Below are positions 1 through 11,344 of a stretch of DNA of 64,000 bases, piece by piece. The stretch is from positions 496,001 to 560,000 of the forward strand of contig CP137686.1 in NCBI GenBank assembly GCA_037976565.1, written 5' to 3'. The notes beneath the pieces were generated by a model. That model did not search any database, was not told the DNA's origin, and saw only the letters and a program-made list of their open reading frames with translations. Origin of the DNA: Mesocentrotus franciscanus. Taxonomy: Eukaryota; Echinodermata; Echinoidea; Camarodonta; Strongylocentrotidae. How positions within the stretch are numbered: position 1 is the first letter of the stretch; each line of letters begins with the position of its first letter. Made by a program: the position numbers and the translations under genes.

Positions 1-53
1 AACACCAATATTACAAAAGAATCTAAGAGAGAATGGAGAAAAAAAAGACCTGA

Positions 54-115
54 AGAAAGAGAGAGAGAGAGAAAGACAGAGAGAGCTAGAGAGAGAGAGA
101 GAGAGAGAGGAAGTA
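54..115. repeat. GA-rich simple repeat
   Basis: Nearly pure purine tract of GA dinucleotides with a few interruptions. From 116 to 389 I see no gene or recognisable element. Confidence 0.9.
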
Positions 116-389
116 TCTTTGGCCAGCTAGAACAAAGGTCCAATTGAGGAAAAACCGCATGGCACTGCTCTCGCTCAAAAAGGTGTTAATAAATCATAGA
201 TAAATAAATCGTCCACAGCATGCCAAGGACAATGCTACCCAGTCAAAAAGGTTTAAAGCTGCACTACACAGCAAAGTATGGCACTCCTCCATTGCCTCTC
301 CACTGTCCAGCGTAGAAGCGAAGTTTAGTTCCTGTAGCATATAGATCTTGAACTTCCTTTTTATGTTTCCTTTTCTGCTCCAGATCACG

Positions 390-770
390 CTAATTGGTTA
401 GGTCATTGATAAAGTAAAACTTATGATCCTTCAACGCTTCCCTTGCACTCTTCATAATGGCGACTTTCTCGTCATATGAAGAAGTTTTCACAATGATGTG
501 ACGGGGGTTATCCCCTTTCTTTCCTTCACGTAGGGCACGTTCCACCTTGATTTCCATATTAAATTTGGTTTTCAAGATATCCTGCACAATCAGAGCACAG
601 TCTTCTAAACCACCATCTGAAGATTCTTGGACTCCTACCACTCGAAAGTTGTTCCTTCGTGATGAGCGCTCTGCCTTGTTGACTTCGCTGTCATGGCTTC
701 CAACCCTCTGTGCCAGATCTTCATATGCTTTCTCCATTTTTCCCATTCTGGTCACAAGCTCTGCATTCTT
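390..770 (-). mobile_element. LINE ORF1-like fragment (Transposase_22 / L1 ORF1p type)
   Basis: The minus strand reads an open frame of about 121 residues that resembles the RNA-binding ORF1 protein of L1/Tx1-like non-LTR retrotransposons. Seen: a basic SSRRNNFRVVGV segment, then an ERALREGKKGDNPRHIIVK segment and a C-terminal KFYFINDLT segment. These are the usual landmarks of the ORF1p RRM-like core (RRNNxRxxGV, ERAHRxG, PRxIIVKF, FINxDL). A coiled-coil N-terminus and ORF2 are absent, so this is a short relic. It lies just downstream, in the same orientation, of the last visible exon of the minus-strand PDZ-like gene, hence in its intron or 3' flank. The family is inferred from motifs only. 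Confidence 0.65.
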
Positions 771-871
771 CTTCTCAAGTTCATTGATAATAAAAATAGG
801 GAAGACAAAAACAGTGGAAGGGAAAGATCAAGGCATGAATAGAAATGCGAGAGTTCAGAGTTGCAACATAC

Positions 872-1060
872 CTCTCTTTCTACAACTGGGATCTTCATGA
901 AGGAGTTCGCTCATGTAGAGTGAGCCATCGTCATCATAATGCATGTAGATCTGATGACCACCATCAGGGTCTTTGGTAATGTAATGACATCGAGTTGATG
1001 CTGGCAAGGCGTTAAAACCAGCACCCCTCACGAACACTTCGATCTCAAACGAACGATCAA
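872..1060 (-). CDS. PDZ-like gene, exon 5 (last exon in window)
   Basis: Acceptor aaattgttcag|TTGATC and donor AGAG|gtatgt. 189 nt, phase 1-1. It encodes DRSFEIEVFVRGAGF, CHYITKDPDGGHQIYMHY and SLYMSELLHEDPSC. A homologous exon lies at 14,510-14,359, which supports it as real coding sequence. The following exon must lie to the left of the window. Confidence 0.65.
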
Positions 1061-4000
1061 CTGAACAATTTAAAGAAGAAGGAGAATCATTAAATAGATC
1101 GTGAAAAGATGGTTCAGAAAAGTATCCAGACATAGGCGGTGAACGAATAAAAGAAAGGAACTGATAGATAAAGGCAATGGTACGTCTACATTTTTGATTG
1201 GCGCTATATTATGTTAGAGTAAATCGTTCCCTATGGACAGTTTTGTGACACTGTGCAAGAAATATTTAGACCTAAAATAATCCAGAAAATGATGTTCCTG
1301 CTCATCATCATGCTCTCGACCATGATATAGCAACGCTCTCGATGAGGCCGGTCTCATATTACAGAACAAAATATGGACTAAATCTGTGTAAATTAAACCT
1401 TGTAACTTAAGAACCAGTTTCCTTGAATGATCACAGGTCAGCGCGATCCACATCCAAATAGAATTATTCAATTTATATTAAACAGAAAGGTAATTATATT
1501 GACATGTATTTCTTTCGGCTCAGTTCAACCGTGTATGATGAAATCCTTTCAGTTAGGTGTCTTGTCACAAGATTTCGTGACCTTTTTTCATTGATTTCAG
1601 ATCATGATATACACAGCATTTATTTTCTATTGTTTGATGAGAAACGTGGGTCGAAGAGGTGCGTTCAACTGAATGTGTAGATCATATTACAAAGAGCTTC
1701 TAACAAAATTAATTAAGTTTGTTGTTTATAAATCAGAACACTTTCCTAGTATAATTTGATTAGTTTTGATTTGAATATGATTAGTTGATTTTTCTTCCTT
1801 CTTGGAAATTTTACGAACAATGGAGAAATCATAATTATGCTAATTATTTCTGTTTTCATAAATATAAGATCTTCAAAGGCAAATATCTCAAATACATAAC
1901 AACTAAAGAGACGGAATATGCAATTAATGCAATCAAAACCAGTTAACATTATTAAGAGATAATAAAAGTGATTATCTGTCGATATGATGATAGTTGTGAA
2001 AAGTGCAAAACTGGGGTAAACAACCAGAACAAGAGGGTCAACGTGAAGAAATAAAAGAAAGAGAGAGAAAACAAAATAATTTTAAAGACATCACGAGGAC
2101 AAGGAAATTGAAAGTAGGAAGGATATAGACAGGAAAGAAAGACACCTGATTTTAGATCATGGAAACAAAGTGAATCACAGTGAGAACAAGGAATAGAAAC
2201 GAATGTAAACAGAAATGAGAATACAACGTGAAATCCGAGAGTGGTGATTTTTACCAGACATACAAGACGGGGAGAAACAAAAGGGGAAAAAAAGAACTAA
2301 GGTTGTATCCGGAATAGGCCTTGTTGCAATCAAATACTATGGCTCGATATATACCTCACCATGGCTGTTTTTTCTGACCATCACGAGTTAGAAAGTACTG
2401 ATTAGTTGGGCTAGTACGAGTAACTTAGGATAATTTAGGGTAAATAAATATGCTGAAACTTATATATTTTATAAATAAGCATTATATTTACTCATGATAA
2501 AAACAAATAAGAATGCATAGAAACCAAGGATAGTTATGTGATTTAATTTACAATACGATATAAAGTGGTACAAAAGTTAATGATTACGAATGAAAACCTT
2601 ATGTATTCAGATATTACCAGAGATACATTACGCGTGACATGTTATTGATTATAGAATAGTTATACACAAGATGCCAACTCTTAAACCTTTACTTTCAGAA
2701 CATACGTTTGATCAAAGATTTATATCTTGATGATTTGTTCATGCAGTTGGTAACAAAAACATCAAAGAAAACAATACTCACCCGTTTCAGTGATAGAGAT
2801 TTTGATTGTAAGTTGAGTCCGACGAATCGTGTCTCCTTCATGGATTTCTCGCCAGATAGTCTGTAACCATGGTAACAGTAATATTTAAAGGTGAATTCTT
2901 AAAGCTTGACGCTAAATTTGAATAAAACTGTATCAAGAATGGTTAATAGGAATGTACTGTTAACATTAAAACGGTAATATTTATGTAATTTCTACCTAAT
3001 CAACATTTCCGAATTAACGTCCATGAAATATAATTCTCAACGTAAAAAGGAAAACAAAATAAGAAAAGGAAGACAAATACTTCTTAGTTGTAGTTTTTTT
3101 TGGAAATCCATACCAGCTTGAATGCTTTTTGAACTCCCCTGAACATCCTTCGAATGTCATCCAATTCTTGATTGGTAAGTTCTTTATCGTCTAGATGGGT
3201 GAGAATATCAGATTCCCTGAAAGATAAATTAAATCAGCTGATCGTTGTTTGTGTCAAAGGTTGAACGACTTCATACAAAAACATTTTGGAAGAACCTCAC
3301 TAATATTAAGAGTTGAGGAAGGAAGGTAGCAATAAATACAATTACAAGGATTTTTCAAGCCTTTCCGGATCTAGATGAACATCTCAACATTGAAAAGAAA
3401 AGTCTTTTGGCAAATCCCCAGTACTTTTTTCCTTCCCAGGATTTAAACAAGAAGAAAAAAAAGAAAAGAAAACAAAATCGAGACAAGAAATAAAGAAGAA
3501 AAAACAACAATCATGTTCATCAATGCATTATCATACATCATGTTTATACCATCCAGAGCATGTTTTATATCAAATTGCTTCATTCACCTCCTAAACTGTA
3601 TATCAATGTACTGGTATAGCAAAAAAACACATGGTGTTAACTTTATACGGCCCCATTCTAGACTAGTATATAAGTATATAAAATGACTTAAGCCTTGTTT
3701 AATGCACTGATCAAGTCAAATCGAATGGAATAAATCAATCGAAACAAATTGAAAGATAAATTATGTCCATCAGAACGAATGGCAGAGCGCAAGGAGCACA
3801 ATCATGTAAATGGAAAGATTAACTCAGGTTAAAACTGTGTGTGATGTAGAACAGGCCTAAGTACGAATAGGAGGGGTCTTGTCAAAGTTTTCTCCCGCTT
3901 TTTTTCGCCATTCATGGGGGGCGTATTGCTCCTTATGTGCCATCTATCTACGTCAATGGTCAGTGGCGGATCCAGGGTGGGGGCCAGGGGCACGGGCCCC

Positions 4001-7000
4001 ACCCTGGCAAAAAAGAAGTAAAAAGAAAGATGGTAACCGCAATTTTACCTTAAAAAAGAAAAAAGAAGACGAGCCTCCACCCTGGCAAACAAAAAGTTTT
4101 TAAAAAGATGGTAACTGCAATTTCACTTTTTGTTTTTGTTTTTGCCCAAGGGGTGTTGAGAAAAAGAAAAGTGTTCATTACCCCCGCTTATTTGCCGGCT
4201 GATTCGCCGCTTTAATAATATTTTCTCTCGAATTGGCCCCCCCCCCCTCGCCGCCGGCTGGTAGTCATAAGGGAAGATTTATTTTTTTAATACAAAATAA
4301 AGGATGCCTTAATATAAAATGACGAAATTGTTGAAAAATAGACCAAACTTAATGTAGAAATGAAGAATAATTGGCGTTAAATCTTACTTGAGATGAGCTT
4401 TACAAGCGAGTGAATCATTGAAGACATGTATGATCCGTAACCCCATCTCCTCTCGTTCAATATGGATACCAAGACATGCAAATCCATTCTGAAATGGGCC
4501 TGGGACCAAGATGTTGTTCATCACACTCCTTCCTTTCTTACTATCATCCATCTTTTCAGTCGAATGCTGATGGGGAGGAAGTTATACAAATCACATTTCA
4601 TCAATAATGGTCGAAATTCATTAGGAATAATAACAAAAATTATTAAAATTAATAATAAGGGAAAATCCATAAGATGTGCACTTATGGATTTTCATATATA
4701 AATTGCACAAATTAGATTTATTGATATTCTAATCACTGAAATGTTTCAATCTTATTTTTGACCAGAAAATGACTCTTCAGATTGAGGTACTCGTAATCAA
4801 GACTGTTTAGATTCACTTTTGAAATGTTAGTCATTGAGGAAGGAAAATATTGATCTCTGCATTATCTCCGATAATTACTATCTACAATTATTTAGTAATA
4901 ACGACTTTCAAGAACGCTTCACGGTCGTATGTATTTATTTCATGACCTTTGCCAAGGCTAGAAAGTCAAACTGGAAAGAGAAAGGTCAATCGCATTACAT
5001 GGGCTATACACATTACCACTAATTGGTCACGTGCCAATATCTTTTTTTTTTTTTTTTTTTTTTCGCGTGCCAATATCTTCGTTTACCAGTATTATAATAA
5101 TAATGATAGTAATAGTCATAATAGTGGAGTTTTGTATAGCGCTCGAGTCTGGCACATTGCCACTCCTGTCGCTCGATTACTATTACCCTGGCTTTAGCAC
5201 GGCTGCTGTCAGGGGCGGATCCAGCCGGCGGAAAGGGAGGGGGCCTAAAAAGGGGCCCACTTCGTGCGAAAATTTGAAAATCGTGCCGGTCGATTTTTCG
5301 CTCAGTGGGGTAGTGAGCAAAAAAAAATTGGCACCCGAAAAAAAAATTTCCTTCCAGGAAGGGGAATTTTTTCCACCGCCACCCCTTGGGCGCCAGGAGG
5401 GGCCCATCTTCTTTTTTTCAAAAAAAGGGTGTTTTTACCTGTTTTTTTTTTGCTAGGGGAGGGGGCCCGGGGATCCGCCACTGGCTGCTCTTGTACAGTG
5501 CTCGAGCATTTTAAGGAATTAATACCTGCCAGGTACCCATTTACCTAACTTGGGTAGAATGTAGCAAATGTAGTATAATTTCTTGCCAAAGGATATTAGT
5601 GCTGCGACAGGGATCAGAACCCCGTGCCTTGTAGTTCAAAGTCTGAAGACTTATCCTCTGGACCTAAACACCTCTATACAGTGTTTATTATCTAGTTATT
5701 GTGAATATACTCTGAAATATATGTACAAAATATTGTTCTCTCGATCTTGATGCGCAAATAGTTAAAGGGATAGTTGAGTTCTTGTTTAAGACCGCAAATG
5801 CCTTCAAAGTGCATGGTTATTGCTCTTATTCTTATTTATGACATTTCTAGTGCCCTTTTAGAACCTAAAATTGCTATGAAGGTAATTTTAGACCCCAAAA
5901 TGTGTGAATTTATATTCAATACGATCATACCAATTCAGTTCCACTTTCAACAAAATACGGTGACCGTGAATTAATTAATTAATTAATAATAACAATACAC
6001 GGTCCGGCTGGTTGTGCGTATTATAACCAACACAAAAAAGCCAACAAAAAGCCAATATTGGCATTGGCTGGAATAAAACGTATAAGGCACTATCTCGTTT
6101 TTCAACGGCTGGTTCAAAGTTACCGAATATTTGTGGGGCACCACAAATATTAGAAATGGTTATATTTATGGATATTTCAGCCGTCTCTGAACCGATTTTG
6201 ATCAAACAAAGATGATTTTGTCATTTAAATTGTATATTCTTTCAAATTTGACATCCAGATTTTCATTATCTCACAACAAATTATTGTGTGTAACGCCCTC
6301 TGCAATAAAACTCAACTATCCCTTTTTGATTTGATTTGATTTATTGGTTTCTGCATTTTTTTTTTTTCTTCATCATACATTTTCATGAACATAGTATGGT
6401 TTGATACAATATTTCATATAATTTTATGGAGAAAACATACGAAATTAAACAAAAATATTCAATGCATAATTAACATACATTAGATGCAGGAGGGCTACAA
6501 CATAAGCAAAGTAGCTTGACGTGCCCGCAGCCCTCAACATAGATACAAGAATATAAATAAAAAAGCAGAACAGTTTAACGAATGCGTGAGCTTGACACGC
6601 CCCTCCATCATTGTTTATCTCAATGAAATAAGCAGCTTCACTAAAAAAGATATAACGAAATAAAAGAAGGAGTTGAATAAGAAAGTATACAAAATAATAA
6701 TTTAATGAACAGAAAAGGAAATAGAAGAAATAAGTATCAAATTTATGTGAAAAACAACAGACAGAATAAGTATTGAGTGGAAACTACGTATATATGTGTG
6801 TCTATAGATTTAGAAACCTACGAGCTCCAGTATAATGAGAGAACCTAGATATCCTAAGTAATAATAAAGAACACTATGTAGCCTACCTCTCTGTGGAATC
6901 TAAAGAAGCTTTCTCCAAAGAATGATCGAACAAAGTGTTTGGTATGTACTATCAAGTCAGTGACTACTCCATCATGCTCATCTTCACCTACACATTCCTC

Positions 7001-7414
7001 CACTTTCCCGCCATCATATGAATCGCTATCGTAACCATGTCGACGTATGCAATTCGCGTATTTATCTCGTCCGTCATGGTTGTGCTTGCCATGAGAGCCT
7101 GTCAGAAGACGACCTTTGTCGCCACCGCCATCGAGGAATTCCGTATCTCCATTCTCGACGGTGCGCGTCTGAGAGTGCGCGTATGTCGCCTCTTGATCAT
7201 CTTGCTGCTGTTCTGTTATTTCACCATTACCAGGACCGTTCAAACTCAAACATTTCAATCCATTACTGAGTGCCTCGCTGGACTGGCTTGACTTAGGCTT
7301 ATTATAAACCATATCCCCTAAGTAAACCGCCGTTTGAGTCTCTAGTGATGATTGGTGCATGAAATGGGAGCACCTGTCTCTTGATCTATCACAACATCTC
7401 TTCTTTGTTGCCAT
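872..7414 (-). CDS. Partial five-exon gene encoding a PDZ-like domain protein (C-terminus outside the window)
   Basis: Five exons join in phase on the minus strand: 7414-6887, 4566-4388, 3216-3114, 2860-2782 and 1060-872 (1,078 nt, about 359 residues). The open frame ends at a donor, so the gene continues beyond the left edge. Exon 1 encodes a hydrophilic, Asp/Gly-rich N-terminus. Exons 2-4 encode a segment that reads like a PDZ fold: a CLGIHIE strand in the place of the GLGF loop, GLRIIHVFNDSLACKAHL matching the usual pattern of a strand followed by SPAxxAGL, then ESDILTHLDDKELT (GDxILxVNGxxL) and a closing KLTIWRE strand. Exon 5 is an unrecognised beta-rich segment containing YITKDPDGG. PDZ domains bind C-terminal peptides of partner proteins, but no ligand or role can be read here. 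The start is supported by an in-frame stop 18-20 nt upstream of the ATG. Codon phases agree at all four junctions. The PDZ call is inference from sequence pattern. Confidence 0.6.
1061..2781 (-). other. Intron 4 of the PDZ-like gene
   Basis: AT-rich sequence between exons 5 and 4 with no repeat or coding segment I can support. The purine-rich stretch at 2040-2300 is low complexity only. Confidence 0.5.
2782..2860 (-). CDS. PDZ-like gene, exon 4
   Basis: Acceptor ggttacag|ACTATC and donor ACGG|gtgagt. 79 nt, phase 0 to phase 1. It encodes TIWREIHEGDTIRRTQ and LTIKISITET: the last PDZ-like strand and the start of the next segment. Confidence 0.65.
3114..3216 (-). CDS. PDZ-like gene, exon 3
   Basis: Acceptor atctttcag|GGAATC and donor AAGCTG|gtatgg. 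103 nt, phase 2 to phase 0. It encodes ESDILTHLDDKELTNQELDD and then a helix-like RRMFRGVQKAFKL, the second half of the PDZ-like fold. Confidence 0.65.
3960..4260. mobile_element. Fragment of a hAT-type MITE (CAGTGGCGGATCCAG family)
   Basis: The left end matches the terminal sequence of the elements at 8221 and 5210 (CAGTGGCGGATCCAGG), and the interior carries the same GGGGCC and poly-A/AAAAAGAAG blocks. The right part ends in GCCGCCGGCTG without a closing GGATCCGCC terminus, and no target duplication is seen, so the copy is truncated or rearranged. It lies in intron 2 of the minus-strand PDZ-like gene. Confidence 0.55.
4388..4566 (-). CDS. PDZ-like gene, exon 2 (start of PDZ-like fold)
   Basis: The acceptor ccccatcag|CATTCG has a good pyrimidine tract and the donor is CTCAA|gtaaga. 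179 nt, entering in phase 0 and leaving in phase 2. It encodes HSTEKMDDSKKGRSV, then the CLGIHIE and GLRIIHVFND strands and LACKAHL. Confidence 0.65.
4567..5124. other. Intron sequence, nothing recognised
   Basis: AT-rich DNA between exon 2 of the PDZ-like gene and the SINE-like repeat. It contains a poly-T tract at 5042-5063 and no supported coding segment. Confidence 0.4.
5125..5685 (-). repeat. tRNA-derived SINE-like repeat, split by a hAT MITE
   Basis: The flanks of the MITE at 5210-5483 join into one repeat: TATAGCGCTCGAG on the left, then GGTACCCATTTACC and CTTGCCAAAGGATATTAGTGC on the right. It ends in a tRNA-like block (AGGGATCAGAACCCCG, AAGTCTGAAGACTTATCC) that reads as A/B-box-like sequence on the minus strand. 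A related copy lies at 34,255-34,430. It is a non-coding dispersed repeat. Confidence 0.6.
5210..5483. mobile_element. hAT-type MITE with imperfect 8-bp TSD
   Basis: Inverted termini are CAGGGGCGGATCCAG at the left and GGATCCGCCACTG at the right. Flanking octamers GCTGCTGT (5202-5209) and GCTGCTCT (5484-5491) differ at one position. 8-bp duplications and CAG-type ends are characteristic of hAT transposons. The 274-bp body has no coding potential; its G/C and homopolymer blocks match the 8221 element in inverse orientation. Confidence 0.8.
5690..6886. other. PDZ-like gene intron 1, mostly unassigned
   Basis: No coding segment is supported. A short run of TTTGA units at about 6326-6345, followed by a T-rich block, resembles the 3' tail of a minus-strand LINE or SINE. 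The segment near 6480-6610 (GACGTGCCCGCAGCCC, GACACGCCCCTCC) may be part of it. Confidence 0.35.
6887..7414 (-). CDS. PDZ-like gene, exon 1 (start codon exon)
   Basis: 176 codons from ATG at 7414 to donor GAG|gtaggc (phase 0). The peptide starts MATKKRCCDRSRDRC. It is Ser/Gln/Asp/Gly-rich and low in hydrophobics, with an acidic stretch near residue 130 and a hydrophobic close (FVRSFFGESFFRFHRE). It has no signal peptide and no domain I recognise. An upstream in-frame TAA makes this a genuine first coding exon if it is used. Confidence 0.55.
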
Positions 7415-8212
7415 GTCAACAAGTAATACAAATTACTCCTCCGCTGAGTCGTGATAATTCCCACAGCTAAACAAAGCTGGCAATTTAATGAATGGAAAAA
7501 GGACTGTTATAATATGGCAGCAATATCATAACATGATGCCGTATTCTATAGTTCTTTAAAAAGATGATACACAATTAGGGTAAATATGTTTTTTTTTTAA
7601 CTGACATAATACAGTGAGATAACACACTTAAAAAAAAAAAACCTTAACAAAAACTAACTTGCCTTTTTAAAGATATTAGCGTCATAAATTAGTGTCCACA
7701 CATATTTACCAATATGAGACTTTATTTGAACATGATACTTTCCAATCATCCATTAATTAGACTCATTGTTAAAAGTCTTACAACATAATACAACTTCTTC
7801 TCTTGATTCATTCCCTAATATAATCGAAACCAAGAAGAATAAAGATAATAAGACAAGGACAATACTTACTGTTTGCAGCTTTGTAAATCAGAGAGATCAC
7901 CTTAAAAATGGAAATGTTTTCCACACCCCAACCGCAGAAGTGTTTGGTCTAAAGCCGTCGTTGAATTGTTTTATACCAATCCCACAACAACCATTAATCT
8001 GTAGTCAAAGTCGTTCTCTATAATTTACCAGCACCACGCACATCGCTTGGAAATATTAATTTCCTCATAAATTGCCCTTAATGCAGTCTCTATTTAGAGA
8101 TTACAAGCGTTATCAACATTCAAGTTTCGGTTTCAGTCGGTAATATTGGACTCAGATTTAAGAGTTTCATATTCCGTCTTCTAGATGAGACAATCAATAT
8201 TAAAGTTGGATA
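7415..8212. other. Upstream flank of the PDZ-like gene
   Basis: This is the 5' flank of the ATG at 7414 on the minus strand, with no supported exon, promoter element or repeat apart from short A and T runs near 7590 and 7630. Confidence 0.35.
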
Positions 8213-8220
8213 CATGTGCG

Positions 8221-8485
8221 CAGTGGCGGATCCAGGGGGGGGGGGCCTCCCCTAGCAAAACAAAACAGGTAAAAACACCCTTTAAAAAAAGAAGAAGATG
8301 GGCCCCCTCCCCTGGCGCCCAGGGGGTGGCGGTGGAAAAAATAACCCTTCCCGGAGGGGAAAAAATTCGGGTGCCAAAAAAAAAAAAAATAAATAAAAAA
8401 ATCGACCGGCACGATTTTCGAATTTTCGCACGAAGTAGGCCCCTCTTTAGGCCCCCTCCCTTGCCGCCGGCTGGATCCGCCCCTG
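8221..8485. mobile_element. hAT-type MITE with perfect 8-bp TSD
   Basis: Inverted termini CAGTGGCGGATCCAG and CTGGATCCGCCCCTG enclose 265 bp. The flanking octamer CATGTGCG is identical at 8213-8220 and 8486-8493, a clean hAT-style duplication. There is no transposase, so it is non-autonomous. It is related to the element at 5210-5483 in the opposite orientation. Confidence 0.9.
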
Positions 8486-8852
8486 CATGTGCGCCCAATT
8501 ATAACTAGACCGATTGTGTTAGAAGATTGAGTGCTAGGGGGCCCTGCACTTAGCCGCCTTCATCCCTGCCACTTCAGTACAGTATACACCTTTAATTACC
8601 TTTTTTCAATCCTCAAAACAGGATGTGTATTAATAGCATGATTACAATTTCTGGCGTTAAAATGGAAATGACGTACGGGACATGGACTCTCCAGGTGTGG
8701 TGAGGTTTATTTTTGTTTGATTGTTTGGTTGTTTAACCTGACTGCTAAGAAAGCACGTGTATGCCTGTAAGTAAGCAGCCAGTGGACCGACGGCTTTAAG
8801 TCCTCTCCGATAAACTTGGTAATGATGATCAATGCCTTACCAAAGAGCACTA

Positions 8853-8926
8853 GCGCATCGACTCGGTTTCGAACTCGGGACCTCCCGGTTATGAGACCAC
8901 TGCTCTACCACTGAGCCATCGCGCCT
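8853..8926 (-). repeat. tRNA-like SINE head
   Basis: The minus strand shows an A-box (TGGCTCAGTGGTAGAGC) and a B-box (GGTCCCGAGTTCGAAACC) at tRNA spacing with a CAT-centred anticodon-like loop. The anticodon and acceptor stems do not pair properly, so this is tRNA-derived repeat rather than a functional tRNA. Copies lie at 16,545-16,625 and 61,930-62,005. Confidence 0.7.
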
Positions 8927-9551
8927 TCCTACTGAGCCATCGCAGAGGCATATTATGTATGTGGTGGTGATGCATATTCATATGACGGTTATCTTTCACC
9001 AATCAACAGCCCCGCTAGTTTTGCTGCTTATTCATGAGAGGCATATTTTTGGTTTTACCTTTAACAGCCAAACGAGTTCATTGCATATTTATGATAAAGT
9101 ATTTTTATCTACCAATATGTAGCATATATTGTATTCAAGAAGAGATCCTTCTTTCTTTCTTCCTTTGTTTATTTTGCTCCTTCTTTATTCAATTATTCCA
9201 ATCTTCCAATCAACAGGCCAGATAGTTTCGTTGCATATTCATGAGGAGGTTTTTTGACCAGCTTATGGACAACCCTAATATTTCTCTGCATATTCATGAC
9301 AGACTCATTGGCTTATAAATTCACATCCCTGTATTCATGTCTTACTGCACATTCACGGTGGACCAATTGGCTAATAAATGAATAATCCTGATACTGATAG
9401 TTTGCTGCATATTCATGAAAAAACTTGACCTGGCAAATAACAGTCAGGGTATCTGGCCCATACATGACAGGTATGATTTTTGTTCTTCTGTCAAGGCATG
9501 GGAAACTATAAAGAGTCACTCAAATCAGGAAACGATGTCAAAGCATATTCG

Positions 9552-9555
<4 letters not shown>

Positions 9556-9630
<75 letters not shown>
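9556..9630. repeat. (TA)n microsatellite
   Basis: Uninterrupted AT alternation, part of the dispersed repeat that has an equivalent TA/TTTATA tract at 17,298-17,385. Confidence 0.95.
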
Positions 9631-9636
<6 letters not shown>

Positions 9637-9789
9637 GTGAAGAACAAGAAAGATAAAATAAGTGCTATGATGTTGATAAAGAACGTGAAAGGAGTGGGGA
9701 TGCTAAGGGGTTCAGCAACTTCACACTTTTTTTCTTTATCCAGATGCCTTTTAGGTGTTAAGATGTTAGATTTGAAATAATGATTATTT

Positions 9790-10725
9790 TCAGACTTTGA
9801 TAAACTTATAACCGGTTTTCCATCACTACGAATGAACCTTAAATTATTCAACTATTTGTTTATATCAATTAAATGATAGTGACATTGCGCCATCTCGGAC
9901 TTTCTTTAAGGAGAAGGAAATGTGGGTTCGAAACTTGACATGTTTGTGTGTGCGTGTGTGTGTGTGTGTGTGTGATTAATGGGAAGTACTATTATAAAAT
10001 TGAGAATGAGTCACTCTTACGGTACCATGTAGAACCGAAACTATGACGTCACCAATGATGTCACACTATACAGGGAGACGATCATCACACCATGATCATA
10101 ATATCATCGTATTTCCAGGTTTCAGAAATATTGACTGTTAGCTTCCACTACGTCCAACCATGAAGCTAGAAGACTATGGTCCAACTGCATGCTAAAATGG
10201 GGTTACTCTCCCGCCACCTCTCCCAACCGAATAGAGCGTGCCTGCTCCTGCTGAGGCCCACCCACCCAATCCCAACATATTATGGACATGGTGGATGCGA
10301 TAATATTCTGTAGGCCTCTTTTCTCAATCATTCAACTTTCTTCTTTTGATAAGAGTTTGTATAGCGTCACCCGAAGGCTCGCTATATTTCTCTCTCTCTC
10401 TTTCCTTGGAAAGTTAAAAGCTTCGGTACATATAGCAATAACATTAACAAAGTTATTAGACTCCTTTCTAGACTATAACACAAGATGGCGCTATTCCATG
10501 ATCGGCACCAGAGCCATCTATACACAGAGTTTGGCCAACTTGGTTTCACTGGGTCACAGCATGGGGTATATTCTTTTGTTTTGTGCTTGCCCAACAAAGC
10601 AGTAGTCGCCATATTGTGTCCAACTCGAACCGGGTTGGCCAAACTCTCCTAATCAATGGCACTGATCGGCACCAGACCCATCTTTACACAGCCGTCTATA
10701 CCATCCTATCCAATGGCACTGATCG
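9790..10725. other. Unassigned intergenic DNA
   Basis: No gene is supported. It contains a (TG)n run at 9948-9974 and a tandem pair of AATGGCACTGATCGGCAC units at about 10,656 and 10,712, with related sequence near 10,500. Confidence 0.4.
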
Positions 10726-10729
10726 GCAC

Positions 10730-10746
10730 TAACAATTATCATTATC

Positions 10747-10814
<68 letters not shown>

Positions 10815-10871
10815 CATTATCATTGTCGTTATCATTATTATTATCATCCTTATTATTATTATTATTATTAT

Positions 10872-10924
<53 letters not shown>

Positions 10925-10960
10925 TTGTTATCATTTATTATTATTATTAGTAGTAGAAGC
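10730..10960. repeat. Trinucleotide/hexanucleotide microsatellite
   Basis: ATTATC/ATT units (10,737-10,870) run into an uninterrupted (AGT)n block (10,873-10,925) and ATT units. Apparent open frames across it are simple-sequence artefacts. Confidence 0.95.
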
Positions 10961-11160
10961 AATATTGTTCTTGTTGTTCTTGTTGTAGATTTTATTGTCA
11001 TTATCTTCATAATCATTATTACTACTATAATTATTCATGTGTATTTGAAAGCCCCTACATGAACGAGAACAACATGTGATTTGAATTTTCTTTGAAAAGG
11101 TTCATGTGCTCCATTCACATGTCTCGGTCCTCCTCCGCCACGTCCATACGTAGTCGTTGC

Positions 11161-11344
11161 GTCGTCGTCTGTCGATTATAAGACGAATCGTCCTGACATC
11201 GGTACGAAATCAGGACTTTAAAATCTTGTAGTCGTAGTCATTGTTTCGTCGTCTGCCTAATATAAAACGAATCGTCCTGACATCGGTATGAAATCAGGAC
11301 TTTCAAATCTTGTAGTCCTAGTCGTTGCTTCGTCGTCTGCCAAG
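11161..11344. repeat. Tandem duplication of about 120 bp beside the minisatellite
   Basis: The block GAATCGTCCTGACATCGGTA with ATCAGGACTTT and AATCTTGTAGTC occurs at about 11,184 and 11,269. Neither copy has supported coding potential. Confidence 0.7.

Larger units (their letters stand above)
8590..9780. repeat. Long dispersed repeat, copy 1 (second copy at 16.3-17.5 kb)
   Basis: The order of segments matches 16,285-17,500 throughout: CCTCAAAACAGGATGTGTATT, a tRNA-like block, several degenerate units built on GCATATTCATGA, a GGTATGATTTTTGTTCTTCTG-like segment, a TA tract and a GTGAAGAACAAGAAAG tail. It has no open frame. Its class is unknown; the tRNA-like block suggests a SINE-containing composite or a satellite-bearing non-autonomous element. 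Confidence 0.7.

Noticed and set aside
54..115. Telomere- or CRISPR-like repeat
   Set aside because: Plain GA simple sequence; no spacer structure anywhere in the window, and the genome is clearly eukaryotic.
7018..7291. Two plus-strand open frames of about 83 codons
   Set aside because: Antisense shadows of exon 1 of the minus-strand PDZ-like gene.
8853..8926. tRNA gene (CAT anticodon-like loop)
   Set aside because: A- and B-boxes are good, but anticodon and acceptor stems do not pair and the block recurs inside a dispersed repeat; SINE head is the better call.
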